Source: Salipaludibacillus aurantiacus
GTDB lineage: Bacteria > Bacillota > Bacilli > Bacillales > Salisediminibacteriaceae
Assembly: GCF_900111295.1 (NCBI RefSeq)
Contig: NZ_FOGT01000004.1
Coordinates: 281,970-345,969 of the forward strand
Reading direction: 5' to 3'
DNA: 64,000 nucleotides
This document shows, in pieces, positions 46,046 to 55,746 of the stretch (position 1 is its first letter; the number at the start of each line of letters is the position of its first letter). A model generated the notes under the pieces. That model saw nothing but the letters and a program-made list of their open reading frames with translations, ran no database searches and had not been told where the DNA came from. The position numbers and the translations under genes were made by a program.

Positions 46046-46134
46046 CGCAGGAGTACTCACCACCTGCGGCGCAGAAACACCAACCAACGTAAAACTCCCC
46101 ACTCCAGCATCAAAATCCCCCCAGCATCAAAAGC

Positions 46135-46160
46135 ACCCCCGGCATCAAACAATGCCGGGG
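46135..46160. terminator. Hairpin after ygaE
   Basis: CCCCCGGCAT / ATGCCGGGGG perfect 10-bp stem about 20 bases past the ygaE stop (minus strand), followed on that strand by TGCTTTTG. Probably the ygaE terminator. Confidence 0.6.
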
Positions 46161-46176
46161 GCGCTTTCCAAATATC

Positions 46177-47259
46177 CTAAAACATCTCGCGTTCTCTGAT
46201 TTTCACTTCGTTATCCTCGGTGTGATAGGTGAAGAAGCCGTCTACAAGGCGGTCCAGGTGTTCAAGCTCTTCGCTGTATTCGATGATCAGGCCGATCACA
46301 GGAAGGAAGTGGACCCAATCGTCGGTAGTAATTTGATCATCATTGTGATAGGTCATGAAGACATTAATGAGCTGATGTTTTCCCTCATTAACTTCATCGT
46401 AAAAATCCTCGGTCGACTGCGGTTTAACCTTGCCGGCATATTTGAGCAGGATCCGCTCGTGGTAGTTAGTTAAATAATCCAGCTGGAGCTGAAGAAGCTG
46501 ATCCATTTCGTCGGGAAGCTGGTTGACCACATTATCGTTTTTACTTAAGCTTTTCAGTATATCTTTAGCTTTCTTCGTGCTGCTGATCATTTGCCTGAAT
46601 AGGACGACTTTACGCATCCTCGAATATTCGCTTTTTCTGAAATAGTTTCTTTCCTCTTTATAGAGGTTAAAAACATTTTCCAGTTTTAAAACAGAATCGC
46701 GGATTTTTTTCATATCCTGTTTCAAGGTCTGGTAATCCACTTCATGGTGAAGAATCAGACGGATCCACTGAATGATCTGGTCGTTGGCATCGGTGACTTT
46801 ATGGTAGAGGATGTTTTCGTGTTTGGGCGGCAGAAAGATCATATTTACAATAAAGGCCGAAAATACACCAATCATAATCAGAACAAACCTGTTAGCCGCG
46901 AAGTTCACAAAGTCATTTGTTGGGCTGCCCATTATAATAATGGCCGTCACGACAGCTAAAGGGATGATTGATTCTTTTTTCAGCTTAATATGAATGGCGA
47001 TAATAAGCAGGACGACAGCCCCTACTACAAACGGCTGGTGGCCGAATGCAAGGACAAACACTATCGCCAGGAAAGCACTGATAATATTAGCCTGCACCTG
47101 ATCCCAAATCAGTACAAGGCTTTTATGAACGGAGGGCTGAACAGCAAAAAAAGCAGCTAACGCTCCGTAGACAGGCGTTTCAAAACCGAGCCACATAGCG
47201 GCATACAGCGCAAAAGTGACAGCGACGCCAGTTTTAAAAATACGGGCTCCAAGCCTCAT
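46177..47259 (-). CDS. ygaE: YgaE, aromatic acid exporter-type membrane protein (FUSC/ArAE family)
   Basis: 360 residues. Five to six membrane spans in residues 1-150, including the family block FETPVYGALAAFFAVQPSVHKSL, then a long helical cytoplasmic domain (about 150-355) with many charged residues. Fits the ArAE_1/FUSC family like B. subtilis YgaE (351 aa). Possible efflux of aromatic acids; unproven. In B. subtilis ygaE lies between ygaD and gsaB, and here too except for array 1 and gltB. The divergent/AT-rich gap 47260-47492 upstream holds only promoter-like text. Confidence 0.85.
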   Translation of the reverse strand: MRLGARIFKTGVAVTFALYAAMWLGFETPVYGALAAFFAVQPSVHKSLVLIWDQVQANIISAFLAIVFVLAFGHQPFVVGAVVLLIIAIHIKLKKESIIPLAVVTAIIIMGSPTNDFVNFAANRFVLIMIGVFSAFIVNMIFLPPKHENILYHKVTDANDQIIQWIRLILHHEVDYQTLKQDMKKIRDSVLKLENVFNLYKEERNYFRKSEYSRMRKVVLFRQMISSTKKAKDILKSLSKNDNVVNQLPDEMDQLLQLQLDYLTNYHERILLKYAGKVKPQSTEDFYDEVNEGKHQLINVFMTYHNDDQITTDDWVHFLPVIGLIIEYSEELEHLDRLVDGFFTYHTEDNEVKIREREMF

Positions 47260-47492
47260 GATTTCAAATTCCTTTCTTTCTGGTTAATTATAATAATAAA
47301 ATAATATCTTATATACGGAAGTACTATACACCTGTTTTTCACAAACATCAAGAAGTAAAACTGTTTTTTTATACTTTAAGAAAGATTAACTCTTTTGGCA
47401 GATTAAAGTAGCATAAAAAATTTTAGACTGCCCCCATTACCTGACCGCAGCCAAGCTTTTCTAATAAAATACTCACACAGCCTGAAATTAAG

Positions 47493-47540
47493 AAAAAAGG
47501 ATGATCTTCTAAGGAAACTTAGAGATCATCCTTTTAATAA
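47493..47540 (-). terminator. Rho-independent terminator of the glutamate synthase gene
   Basis: Minus-strand AAAGGATGATCT-CTAAG ... CTTAG-AGATCATCC followed by TTTTTTCTT. Confidence 0.85.
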
Positions 47541-47561
47541 GAACGAAGAATACAAAAGCAG

Positions 47562-50500
47562 TTATTCAGTAGAGACAGCCGGGTCAGCCTGCTGTTTCAC
47601 TGGTGTAACTTGTCTGAAGTTAGCAGCAGGATTTTCTAATAATTTATCCACTAAAGCCACTTCTTCAGCCTGGTTTAATTGAGCAAGCTCATTTTTATAA
47701 ACAGTCAGAAGTTCTGTCACATCTTTGAGCCCCGTTTCTGACAGTGGCTCGATTGCAACTTTAGCCCCTTTAGCAATTCGGCTGTTTAAGGTCTGTTCAT
47801 CAAGTCCGGCTTCAGGATCGTGGCGAAGGTAAACGGCACCGCCGGTCATACCTGCGCACATCCATGGGCCAGGATCGCCCATGACAAGACCTCTTCCGTT
47901 GGTCATATATTCGAAGGCAAATCCTTTTATATTTGCGTGGACGCCTGTGTTATACTGCCTTCCTTGCTTAAGCGGAGTTTTAACCCGTCCGCCAAAGATC
48001 ATATCAGCTCCGGAAAGACGGATACCTGCACGGGAATCGGCATCACCCTGAATGATAAACGTTCCTTTTTGTGCCCCGTAACCGGCTCCTTTACCGACAG
48101 ATCCGTTGATCAGCTGGCCATTGACTCCTTTAGTTTTAAAAACTTTAAAGGAACCGCCAAATGATGTTTTTCCGACGCCGTCCTGGGCTCCGCCGGTAAT
48201 ATGAATATTAACGCCGTCACTGTTATAAGCGCCAAGGCCATTACCGAGAATAGAGCCTTTCGTGTAACGCAGATCTATTTCAGGAAGTGTCCGGTAAGAG
48301 CCATCCAGTTTTCCGCGTACCCTGTGACAGGAGACACGGCTTCCAAGAATACGCTGTTCTGCTGTTACGGCCTCAAACTCTCTCGAAGCCGTAAGCTCTG
48401 AAACATTGCCGTCAAGGTACTCAAATTCCGCCCCTACAGCTACAGCAAGCTGCTGTTCTTCTGCTTCTTCCATCGCTTTGGCAGGCTCAAACGGTGCGAG
48501 GTCCTGTTCAGGCAATGTAGAAAGAAGATCGGTTAAATCAAGATTGTCATGTCCGCGGGTCTGCTCAAGCAGATCGGCACGGCCGACAATGTCCTGCGTA
48601 CGGTTAAAGCCAAGTGAAGCAGTTAGTGCCTTCAGCTCTTTTCCAAAGGCCGAGAACATCGTCATCAGACCCTGTACCGCTAAATCGTACTCACGCGGCA
48701 CAAAGCGGCGAAGGCCATGGTCTTTTGCCTGGGCTTCTGATTCAATTTGAGTGGCAATACCGACATGACATGTGTCAAGGTGACAGCCGCGGCAGGCAGT
48801 ACAGCCGACTGCAATCATTGAAAGCGTCCCAAATCCGATACGGTTGGCACCTAAGAGCATTAGTTTAATCGCGTCCTGTACACTTTTTACACCGCCGTCT
48901 GCCCAGATTTCCACTTTGTGGCGAAGGCCTGCTTCAAGAAGGGCAAAGTGAGCAGCTTTAACACCGATTTCCGCTGGAAGGCCAACATGCTGAAGGGCAT
49001 GAACTCTGGCTGCTCCAGTCCCGCCGTCGAATCCGCTCAAAGTAATAAAGTCGGCGCCCGCTTTGGCAATACCTACAGCGATCGTACCGATGTTAGGTAC
49101 AATAGGGACTTTTACGGCTACTTTAGCCTGGTCGTTTGCTGTTTTAATTTCAGTGATCATCTGCGCCAAATCTTCAATTGAGTAAATATCATGGTTGTTA
49201 GATGGCGAGATCAAGTCAGAACCGGTGGTAGCATTTCGTGCTGCTGCTACTTTATCTGTTACTTTTGAACCTGGAAGGTGTCCGCCTTCGCCCGGCTTGG
49301 CACCCTGTCCGATTTTAATTTCAAGCAAATTAGATGAATTCAACAGCTCAACGTTGACACCGAAACGCCCGGAAGCGATCTGCTGGCCGCGGGTGTTTGG
49401 ATATTTGCCGAGCATATCTTTAATTTCGCCGCCTTCACCGTTGAAACTGATCATATTCATACGGTCCGCTGCTTCCGCATACGCCCTGAAAGCAACTTCA
49501 TTTTGAGATCCGAAAGACATGGAACTGATCATAAATGGCAGGTCGTGATTAGCTACTCCGATATCAACCTTGTCTGGCTCTACGTCCGAATCCACCGTTT
49601 TTAAATCAGTATAATGGCGGATAGTAGTCGGGTTCTTAGTTTCCTGCTCAGCTATTTTATCTCCGAATTCTTTATACTCTATTTTCCCGGAAGCGAGGTC
49701 ACCGAGAGACTTCCAGATACGCGGGAAGATATGGAACGTCTTTCCCGGTCTTGCTTTTTCGCTATTGAAGTCATCTTTACGGGCAAGACTGTCTTCCTTC
49801 ATTTGAGTATAGTTGTAGCTGACATCTTTACTTGCCAGATAGTTAACGATATTTAAGTGAGAAGCGATTTCTTCATTCAAGCCGATTGACGAGAACAGCC
49901 GGCCATAACCGCGCAGCTCATGAATACCGATAGTCGAAATTATTTTTTCCAGGCCTTTATTTAAGGCACTGTAAAGCTTCACAGCCGGTTGAGCGTTATC
50001 TTCAGTGACAGTTGCAAACATGATATATGGATTAACAAGGTCAGCGCCTAATCCGAAGACAACTGCTATATCATGAAGCGTTCTGATACTTCCGGATCTT
50101 AATACTAATGAACAGCCACGCCGCATTTCTTTCAGGGTCAGCCCCTGGTCGACTGCCGAGACGGCTAAATGCGGATCGATCCAGTACGCGTTCTCTTCGT
50201 GGGTGCCGTAATCATCAAGCACAATCAATGTTTTCCCTGACTCGATAGCTTCTGCGGCATCGTCAGTGAGACGCTTTAATGCCTCGTCAACTTCTTCATC
50301 TTCAAAACGGACAAGGCGAAGCTTTTTAACTTCACTGTTAGTTTCATAGTATTCGAGAATGCCTTCATAGGAAGGATGGTTAAACTCTTTTTGGAGGCCT
50401 TTCCCGGCGATTCCTTCTGTTACGATAGGAGAATCGAGCTGGGTGACTGTCTTCAAATCTTCTTCCTGGAAAAGCCCCGGACGTCTGCCGATGACAACGC

Positions 50501-52061
50501 GTGTAGAGAAATGCTCCATTTCCCGGTCTCTGTCAATCGCCGGATTGGTCACAACAGCTACACTTTCTTTAATAAAGTCAGCGACGTTTTTACGGCCCGG
50601 GTGCATGGCAGCCAGTGGAGCATCATGACCGAGTGACCGGATCGGCTCTACCCCTTTTTCAGCCATCTGCTCAATTAACTGGATATGTTCACGGTCCCAG
50701 CCGTTAGCAGCATAAACAGTCGGTTTAACATTCTGCTGGAAAAGGACAGTTTCAGGTGATTCATTCCACTCTGTGGCCAGTCGCTTTCGGGCATTTTTCA
50801 CAGGCAGCTTTTCAGCCATCCTGCTGTAAACCTCTTCCTGAAGCTCATCATGCCATAAAACCTCAATCGTCCCCTGGTCGTTACGGCTTAAAGCCACTTT
50901 TTCACCCGGAGCAAAAGGTTTAGGTTCAGACATATACTGGTCTGAAGTGAAAAGCCCTTGCTCTGAGGCAAAAATGTAACTCGTTTCCGTTTCGAGCATC
51001 CAGACAGGACGCAGGCCGAGAGAGTCCACACTAAAAACCGCTTCGTTTCCGTGACGGGATATAATTCCTGCCGGTCCCTGTGCAAAATGGCCCCATGCTT
51101 CACGGATATAAGTGTAAAGGTCTTTCAGGTGATCCGGATAATGTTTAATTTCATTTACAATCGGCGGAAAGATGACTTCCATCGTTTCAAATAAAGAGAG
51201 ATTATGCCTGGAAGTAAACGTATCTATAACCCTGTTTAAATCCTGAGAGTCGCTTCCGCCTTCAACAAGCGGCACTCCCACCATATTTGCTTCGTCGCGG
51301 AGTTTAGCAATCGTATTAATTTCCCCGTTATGGCCAAGCACACTGAATGGCTGGACACGGAAAAAATTAGACAGCGTATTCGTAGAATAACGGTTGTGCC
51401 CTAAAGTGGTTGCCGATGCAACAAGCGGGTCGGCAAGATCAGCATAGTATTCAGGAAGCACATCTCCTGCACCCATTACTTTATATACGGCATTATCACT
51501 GCTTAAAGAAGCAACATGGACAGCAAGGTTTTTCTCGCATTCAAGTGTTAAGTCAAACAAAGTGGAGCGGAGGGTATTAGAGTCTTCAATGTTTTCCGCC
51601 ACTAAAGCGACCTGCCAAAACAGAGGCTCTGCTTTTTTAGCTATAGGTCCAAGTGCTTCACGGTCTGTCTGATCTGTACTTTCAAAAATCAGGCTGAATC
51701 CTTTCGCTCTGAAAAGATCTTTCATTTCTTGTTGAAATTTACTTGTGTCCTTAGTCTTTTCAATAAATAAATGGCCAACAACAAATGAAGGAGAGTCAAC
51801 CAGTGATGGATCCACCTGGACTTCCTCAAGTTTCTTTTTCCAGAGAGCTCGCGGAAGGTCGATATGAATGCCTACACCGTCACCTTCTTCATTAATAAAA
51901 CCTGCGCGGTGATTCATTTTAACAAGTGCCTGAATCGTGTCGTCGATGTTTTTCTTAGTCGGAATATTTTCTTTTTCGATAAATGATACGATTCCGCAAC
52001 TGTCGTGCTCTTCTTGCAGCGCTCCGCGGAAGCGCTCGATTTTTTTGGATACTTTCCTCAT
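47562..52061 (-). CDS. Glutamate synthase large subunit
   Basis: 1499 residues, all domains of bacterial GOGAT large chains. A 21-residue propeptide precedes nucleophile C22 (HDSCGIV) of the class II glutaminase domain (22 to ~410), then the central domain, the FMN-binding synthase domain (about 790-1190, PGEGGHLPGSKV, GTGAARVHALQHVG) with iron-sulfur cysteines C-x2-C-x2-C-x4-C in GCTACRGCHLDTC, and the C-terminal GXGXG beta-helix (GVGKTSFGGSF). Converts 2-oxoglutarate and glutamine to two glutamates. No small subunit (gltB/gltD type) is adjacent, so the electron donor is supplied from elsewhere. AGGAGG lies about 20 bases before the ATG, and a TGA in frame upstream rules out an earlier start. 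Confidence 0.93.
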   Translation of the reverse strand: MRKVSKKIERFRGALQEEHDSCGIVSFIEKENIPTKKNIDDTIQALVKMNHRAGFINEEGDGVGIHIDLPRALWKKKLEEVQVDPSLVDSPSFVVGHLFIEKTKDTSKFQQEMKDLFRAKGFSLIFESTDQTDREALGPIAKKAEPLFWQVALVAENIEDSNTLRSTLFDLTLECEKNLAVHVASLSSDNAVYKVMGAGDVLPEYYADLADPLVASATTLGHNRYSTNTLSNFFRVQPFSVLGHNGEINTIAKLRDEANMVGVPLVEGGSDSQDLNRVIDTFTSRHNLSLFETMEVIFPPIVNEIKHYPDHLKDLYTYIREAWGHFAQGPAGIISRHGNEAVFSVDSLGLRPVWMLETETSYIFASEQGLFTSDQYMSEPKPFAPGEKVALSRNDQGTIEVLWHDELQEEVYSRMAEKLPVKNARKRLATEWNESPETVLFQQNVKPTVYAANGWDREHIQLIEQMAEKGVEPIRSLGHDAPLAAMHPGRKNVADFIKESVAVVTNPAIDRDREMEHFSTRVVIGRRPGLFQEEDLKTVTQLDSPIVTEGIAGKGLQKEFNHPSYEGILEYYETNSEVKKLRLVRFEDEEVDEALKRLTDDAAEAIESGKTLIVLDDYGTHEENAYWIDPHLAVSAVDQGLTLKEMRRGCSLVLRSGSIRTLHDIAVVFGLGADLVNPYIMFATVTEDNAQPAVKLYSALNKGLEKIISTIGIHELRGYGRLFSSIGLNEEIASHLNIVNYLASKDVSYNYTQMKEDSLARKDDFNSEKARPGKTFHIFPRIWKSLGDLASGKIEYKEFGDKIAEQETKNPTTIRHYTDLKTVDSDVEPDKVDIGVANHDLPFMISSMSFGSQNEVAFRAYAEAADRMNMISFNGEGGEIKDMLGKYPNTRGQQIASGRFGVNVELLNSSNLLEIKIGQGAKPGEGGHLPGSKVTDKVAAARNATTGSDLISPSNNHDIYSIEDLAQMITEIKTANDQAKVAVKVPIVPNIGTIAVGIAKAGADFITLSGFDGGTGAARVHALQHVGLPAEIGVKAAHFALLEAGLRHKVEIWADGGVKSVQDAIKLMLLGANRIGFGTLSMIAVGCTACRGCHLDTCHVGIATQIESEAQAKDHGLRRFVPREYDLAVQGLMTMFSAFGKELKALTASLGFNRTQDIVGRADLLEQTRGHDNLDLTDLLSTLPEQDLAPFEPAKAMEEAEEQQLAVAVGAEFEYLDGNVSELTASREFEAVTAEQRILGSRVSCHRVRGKLDGSYRTLPEIDLRYTKGSILGNGLGAYNSDGVNIHITGGAQDGVGKTSFGGSFKVFKTKGVNGQLINGSVGKGAGYGAQKGTFIIQGDADSRAGIRLSGADMIFGGRVKTPLKQGRQYNTGVHANIKGFAFEYMTNGRGLVMGDPGPWMCAGMTGGAVYLRHDPEAGLDEQTLNSRIAKGAKVAIEPLSETGLKDVTELLTVYKNELAQLNQAEEVALVDKLLENPAANFRQVTPVKQQADPAVSTE

Positions 52062-52315
52062 AAATGCCGGTCAAAAGTCGACCTCCACCTCCTGTAAAAA
52101 TAAATCAACTGCCCTCTGACAGATAATCTGACACGCTGAGACAGCAAAAGGCCTGGATCTCAGAATTGTCAGAATTATATCTTACTTTACCACTTTTTTA
52201 AAATGAAATCAATTAATTATACAAAATAAAGAATAATTTATTCAATTATTAAGAGGTAGGAATGTAGGGGTAAATATAGGGAAACGCTTTTGGAAGCGTT
52301 TTCAAGAGGGTGTAC

Positions 52316-52356
52316 ATGAAAAAAGAGCGGAATTATAAAATCCCACTCTTTTACAC
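52316..52356 (-). terminator. Rho-independent terminator of gsaB
   Basis: Minus-strand AAAAGAGTGGGATT ... AATTCCGCTCTTTT then TTC. The rest of the gap 52062-52315 is AT-rich with the promoter of the glutamate synthase gene and no gene. Confidence 0.65.
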
Positions 52357-52365
52357 AGTGTATAT

Positions 52366-53661
52366 TTATGCATTATTCCAGTTTGAAAATACTTTGTCGA
52401 CAATTTCTGATGTTTTTCGAACATCTTCTTTTGTATGAGCTGTTGTCAGAAACCACGCTTCGTACTTTGATGGAGCAAGGTTTACGCCGCGTTTTAACAT
52501 TTCTTTAAAGAAGTAAGCGAACATCTCGCCGTTGCTGTTTTCAGCATCTTCATAATTCGAAACTTCGTCAATATCAAAGTAAATGGTGAGAGCTCCTTTC
52601 AATCGGTTGACTGTAACAGGAATATTATGCTTATCCGCCGCATTTCTAATCCCTGCTTCCAATTGCTCGCCAAGTTGGTCCAAGTTTTCATAAACATTCG
52701 GTTCCTTTAATACTTCTAAACAGGCGATTCCCGCTTTAATGGAAGCCGGATTCCCAGCCATCGTGCCGGCCTGGTAAGCAGGCCCGAGCGGTGAAACCTC
52801 TTCCATTATAGCCCGCTTTCCGCCGTATGCTCCAATTGGAAGACCCCCGCCGATTATTTTTCCGAGAGCGGTAAGGTCAGGTTCGACGCCTAAAAGGTTC
52901 TGGGCTCCGCCATACATGAACCTGAAGGCGGTGATTACTTCATCATAGATCACTAACGCGCCGGCTTCATGTGCAAGATCATTCACCGCCTCAAGAAAAC
53001 CAGGCTTAGGCTCAACAATCCCGAAGTTTCCGACAATCGGTTCGACCAGCACGCCGGCTATATCGTCTCCCCAATAATCCAAGGCTTCTTTAAAGGCCTC
53101 ACTATCGTTAAAAGGAACAGTAATGACTTCTTTCGCGATGCTTTCAGTGACCCCTGCAGAGTCGGGATTGCCGGTAGTTGACGGACCTGATCCGGCTGCC
53201 ACAAGAACCAGATCAGAATGGCCGTGATAGCATCCGGCAAATTTAATAATCTTATCGCGCCCTGTATAGGCTCTAGCCACCCTAATCGTAGTCATGACAG
53301 CTTCCGTGCCCGAATTAACAAACCTTACGCGCTCCAAAGACGGAATAGCTTCTCTGAGCATTCCTGCAAACGTATTTTCATGAACTGTGGGCGTGCCGTA
53401 AAGAACCCCGTCTTCAGCCGCTTCCTGAATGGCCTTCGTGATATGGGGATGGGCATGCCCGGTGATGATCGGCCCGTAGGCAGCCAGGTAATCAATATAA
53501 TGGTTTCCGTCTTCATCCCAAAAATATGCGCCCTTCGCTTTCTTCATAAAAACAGGTGTGCCTCCACCCACACCTTTATATGCCCGCGACGGACTGTTAA
53601 CTCCGCCAAGAATGACATCCTGAGCCTCTTGATACAACTGTTCAGATCTTTCAAATGCCAT
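52366..53661 (-). CDS. gsaB: Glutamate-1-semialdehyde 2,1-aminomutase
   Basis: 431-residue class III PLP aminotransferase. K268 (ALGKIIGGG) binds PLP; D240-E241 (YDEVIT), SGTEA at 117-121 and YHGHSD at 145-150 are cofactor-site motifs. Converts glutamate-1-semialdehyde to 5-aminolevulinate for haem. Bacilli often have hemL plus a paralogue gsaB; gene context (ygaE on one side, ygaF/bcp and perR on the other) marks this as gsaB. GGGGAGG ribosome binding site 9 bases before the ATG. Confidence 0.93.
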   Translation of the reverse strand: MAFERSEQLYQEAQDVILGGVNSPSRAYKGVGGGTPVFMKKAKGAYFWDEDGNHYIDYLAAYGPIITGHAHPHITKAIQEAAEDGVLYGTPTVHENTFAGMLREAIPSLERVRFVNSGTEAVMTTIRVARAYTGRDKIIKFAGCYHGHSDLVLVAAGSGPSTTGNPDSAGVTESIAKEVITVPFNDSEAFKEALDYWGDDIAGVLVEPIVGNFGIVEPKPGFLEAVNDLAHEAGALVIYDEVITAFRFMYGGAQNLLGVEPDLTALGKIIGGGLPIGAYGGKRAIMEEVSPLGPAYQAGTMAGNPASIKAGIACLEVLKEPNVYENLDQLGEQLEAGIRNAADKHNIPVTVNRLKGALTIYFDIDEVSNYEDAENSNGEMFAYFFKEMLKRGVNLAPSKYEAWFLTTAHTKEDVRKTSEIVDKVFSNWNNA

Positions 53662-53715
53662 AGTTATGTACCTCCCCTAAATGTTCGTTATGTCACGTGT
53701 GATTGTAACACGAAA

Positions 53716-54533
53716 TAGAGAAGTAGGTGCTACCGGTGTAGCACCTACAAATGTATCAGGTGGAAATCAAGAGGAAACAGGAGTATAAGAAAGTTAAAAA
53801 GAGTAACTGAGAGGTTGGTGCTACGGGTGTAGCACCAACAAACGGATCAGGAAGGTATCAAGAGGAAACGGGAGTATAAGAAAGTTAAAAAAGAGTAACT
53901 GAGAGGTTGGTGCTACGGGTGTAGCACCAACAAACGGATCAGGAAGGTATCAAGAGGAAACGGGAGTATAAGAAAGTTAAAAAAGAGTAACTGAGAGGTA
54001 GGTGCTACGGGTGTAGCACCAACAAACGGATCAGGAAGGTATCAAGAGGAAACGGGAGTATAAGAAAGTTAAAAAAGAGTAACTGAGAGGTAGGTGCTAC
54101 GGGTGTAGCACCAACAAACGGATCAGGAAGGTATCAAGAGGAAACGGGAGTATAAGAAAGTTGGAAAAGAGTAACAGAGAGGTAGGTGCAACCGGCGTAG
54201 CACCAACAAACGGATCAGGAAGGTATCAAGAGGAAACGGGAGTATAAGAAAGTTGGAAAAGAGTAACAGAGAGGTAGGTGCAACCGGCGTAGCACCAACA
54301 AACGGATCAGGAAGGTATCAAGAGGAAACGGGAGTATAAGAAAGCTGGAAAAAAGTAACAGAGAGGTAGGTGCAACCGGCGTAGCACCAACAAACGGATC
54401 AGGGAGGTATCGAGAAGAAACAGGAGTATGAGGAAGTTAAAAAAGAGTAACAGAGAGGTAGGTGCTACGGATGTAGCACTTAACACCTGTGACGAGCAAG
54501 CTAAAGCGGCGCAGGAGCACCAACAAATGTATT
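53716..54533. repeat. Tandem repeat array 2 (92-bp units)
   Basis: Nine units; the hairpin core starts at 53730, 53821, 53913, 54005, 54097, 54189, 54281, 54373 and 54465, that is 91 bp once and then 92 bp throughout. Each unit has GGTGC(T/A)AC-NNNN-GTAGCACC, then ACAAACGGATCAGGAAGGTA, TCAAGAGGAAACGGGAGTAT and AAGAAAGTT(A/G)(A/G)AAAAGAGTAAC. The last unit carries the same 40-bp module (GACGAGCAAGCTAAAGCGGC) found in unit 1 of array 1. Middle units are almost identical, a sign of recent expansion or gene conversion. No coding function: 92 is not a multiple of 3. Confidence 0.92.
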
Positions 54534-54563
54534 AGGAAGAAATGAAGAGAATTGGTATGCACG

Positions 54564-54660
54564 CGAGTGGGTGATACGCAGGTGCTGCACGAGTAGCAGT
54601 CAAGTAACACCCAAGTAACACCCAACTAGCACCCAACTAGCACCCAACTAGCACCCACCT
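54564..54660. repeat. Third GTGGGTG element with an 11-bp microrepeat
   Basis: GTGGGTGATACGCAGGTGCTG, AGCAGTCAAGTAACACCCA shared with the elements at 45391-45540, followed by three copies of the 11-mer CACCCAACTAG and a closing CACCCACC. Confidence 0.7.
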
Positions 54661-54757
54661 CGAATCACCCTCCCAATCCCAACCCCTCGAACCTCCCTCC
54701 GTACAAACATGTCCTATTTTCTTCTTTGTTTTCATATAGTCAAACAGGGGTGATGAT

Positions 54758-55198
54758 ATGGAGAGCCTCCTGATACTTGCTGCTATTGCAGCTTCGTTTA
54801 TGGGAATAGGAATTAGTCTGAATCTGCTTATTAAAAAACAGCCAGTTAGCCACCGGCGGGTTTCCATCCGGCATTTCATTGTGCTTATTCTTGTCTATGC
54901 AAATGTGATGGTGGGCTTTGGGGTCCTTTATATAGCGCTCGAATTGCTCGGGGTACCCGTTTTGAAAGAAAGCGATGGGTTACACACGGATTCATTTTTG
55001 CATTTAGTTGAAGATGTTCTTTATTTCAGTGCGGTGACATTATTGACAGTAGGGTATGGGGATATTATTCCCCAGGGAGTCGGCCGGTGGATCGCCATGA
55101 TTCAGGCACTGATCGGATATTTGCTGCCGGCGGCTTTTGTGGTCACGACATTTTTCCATCATGATGAACGACCCTCTAAATATCCGGAACGTTTGTAG
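54758..55198 (+). CDS. Two-TM potassium channel family protein
   Basis: 146 residues with membrane spans at about 3-25, 38-65 and 112-135 and one pore loop holding the K+ selectivity filter T97-V98-G99-Y100-G101-D102. There is no RCK or cyclic-nucleotide domain, so gating is intrinsic or by a partner. A tetramer would conduct K+. GGGGTGAT lies before the ATG. It follows repeat array 2 and precedes bcp. Confidence 0.85.
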   Translation: MESLLILAAIAASFMGIGISLNLLIKKQPVSHRRVSIRHFIVLILVYANVMVGFGVLYIALELLGVPVLKESDGLHTDSFLHLVEDVLYFSAVTLLTVGYGDIIPQGVGRWIAMIQALIGYLLPAAFVVTTFFHHDERPSKYPERL

Positions 55199-55252
55199 CT
55201 CTTATTAAAATCCGGTATGATAATAAGGACAAACGATGAAGGAGGATGGATG

Positions 55253-55723
55253 ATGACCATTGCTATTGGAGACCAGGTACCAGATCTAACATTAAAAGCA
55301 AACAGCGGGAAGGAAATTTCTCTTTCAGATTACCGCGGGAAGTATGTGGTTCTTTATTTTTATCCGAAAGACATGACGCCGGGCTGTACAACCGAAGCAT
55401 GTGATTTCAGAGACAATTATGAAAGTTTTAAAGAACTGGATGCCGTGATTCTGGGAGTTAGTCCTGACCCGGTAAAGCGCCACGAAAAATTTATTGAAAA
55501 GCATGACCTTCCGTTTGAACTGCTCGCTGATGAGGAAAATGAGCTGGCTGAGGAGTTTGGTGTATGGAAATTAAAGAAAAACTTCGGTAAAGAATATATG
55601 GGGATTGAGAGATCCACTTTTGTTATTGATAAAGATGGGAAATTAATGAATGAGTGGCGAAAAGTCCGGGTGAAAGGGCACGTGGAAGAAGCTTTGGAAT
55701 ACCTGCGCGAAAACACTCAATAA
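55253..55723 (+). CDS. bcp: Thioredoxin-dependent thiol peroxidase Bcp (YgaF)
   Basis: 156 residues, atypical 2-Cys peroxiredoxin reducing H2O2 and organic peroxides. Peroxidatic C45 in MTPGCTTEAC, resolving C50, and R in ERSTFVID. Of two adjacent ATGs, 55253 lies 7 bases from GGAGG and is preferred over 55250. B. subtilis ygaF lies beside perR and is part of the peroxide defence neighbourhood; here four lipoproteins and two other genes separate them. Confidence 0.93.
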   Translation: MTIAIGDQVPDLTLKANSGKEISLSDYRGKYVVLYFYPKDMTPGCTTEACDFRDNYESFKELDAVILGVSPDPVKRHEKFIEKHDLPFELLADEENELAEEFGVWKLKKNFGKEYMGIERSTFVIDKDGKLMNEWRKVRVKGHVEEALEYLRENTQ

Positions 55724-55746
55724 TTACAGCTGATTAGAAGCGGCCT

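Noticed and set aside
45641..46199. Overlapping plus-strand open frames rich in Lys/Arg/Glu (45641-45877, 45914-46180, 46005-46199)
   Set aside because: They are readings of the 91-bp repeat units; the unit length shifts frame each time and no ribosome binding site is conserved.
47260..47561. Possible small gene or riboswitch between ygaE and the glutamate synthase gene
   Set aside because: Only AT-rich promoter-like text and the glutamate synthase terminator are seen; no conserved RNA blocks.
53716..54533. CRISPR array
   Set aside because: Units are 92 bp and uniform over their whole length, with no unique spacers and no cas genes.
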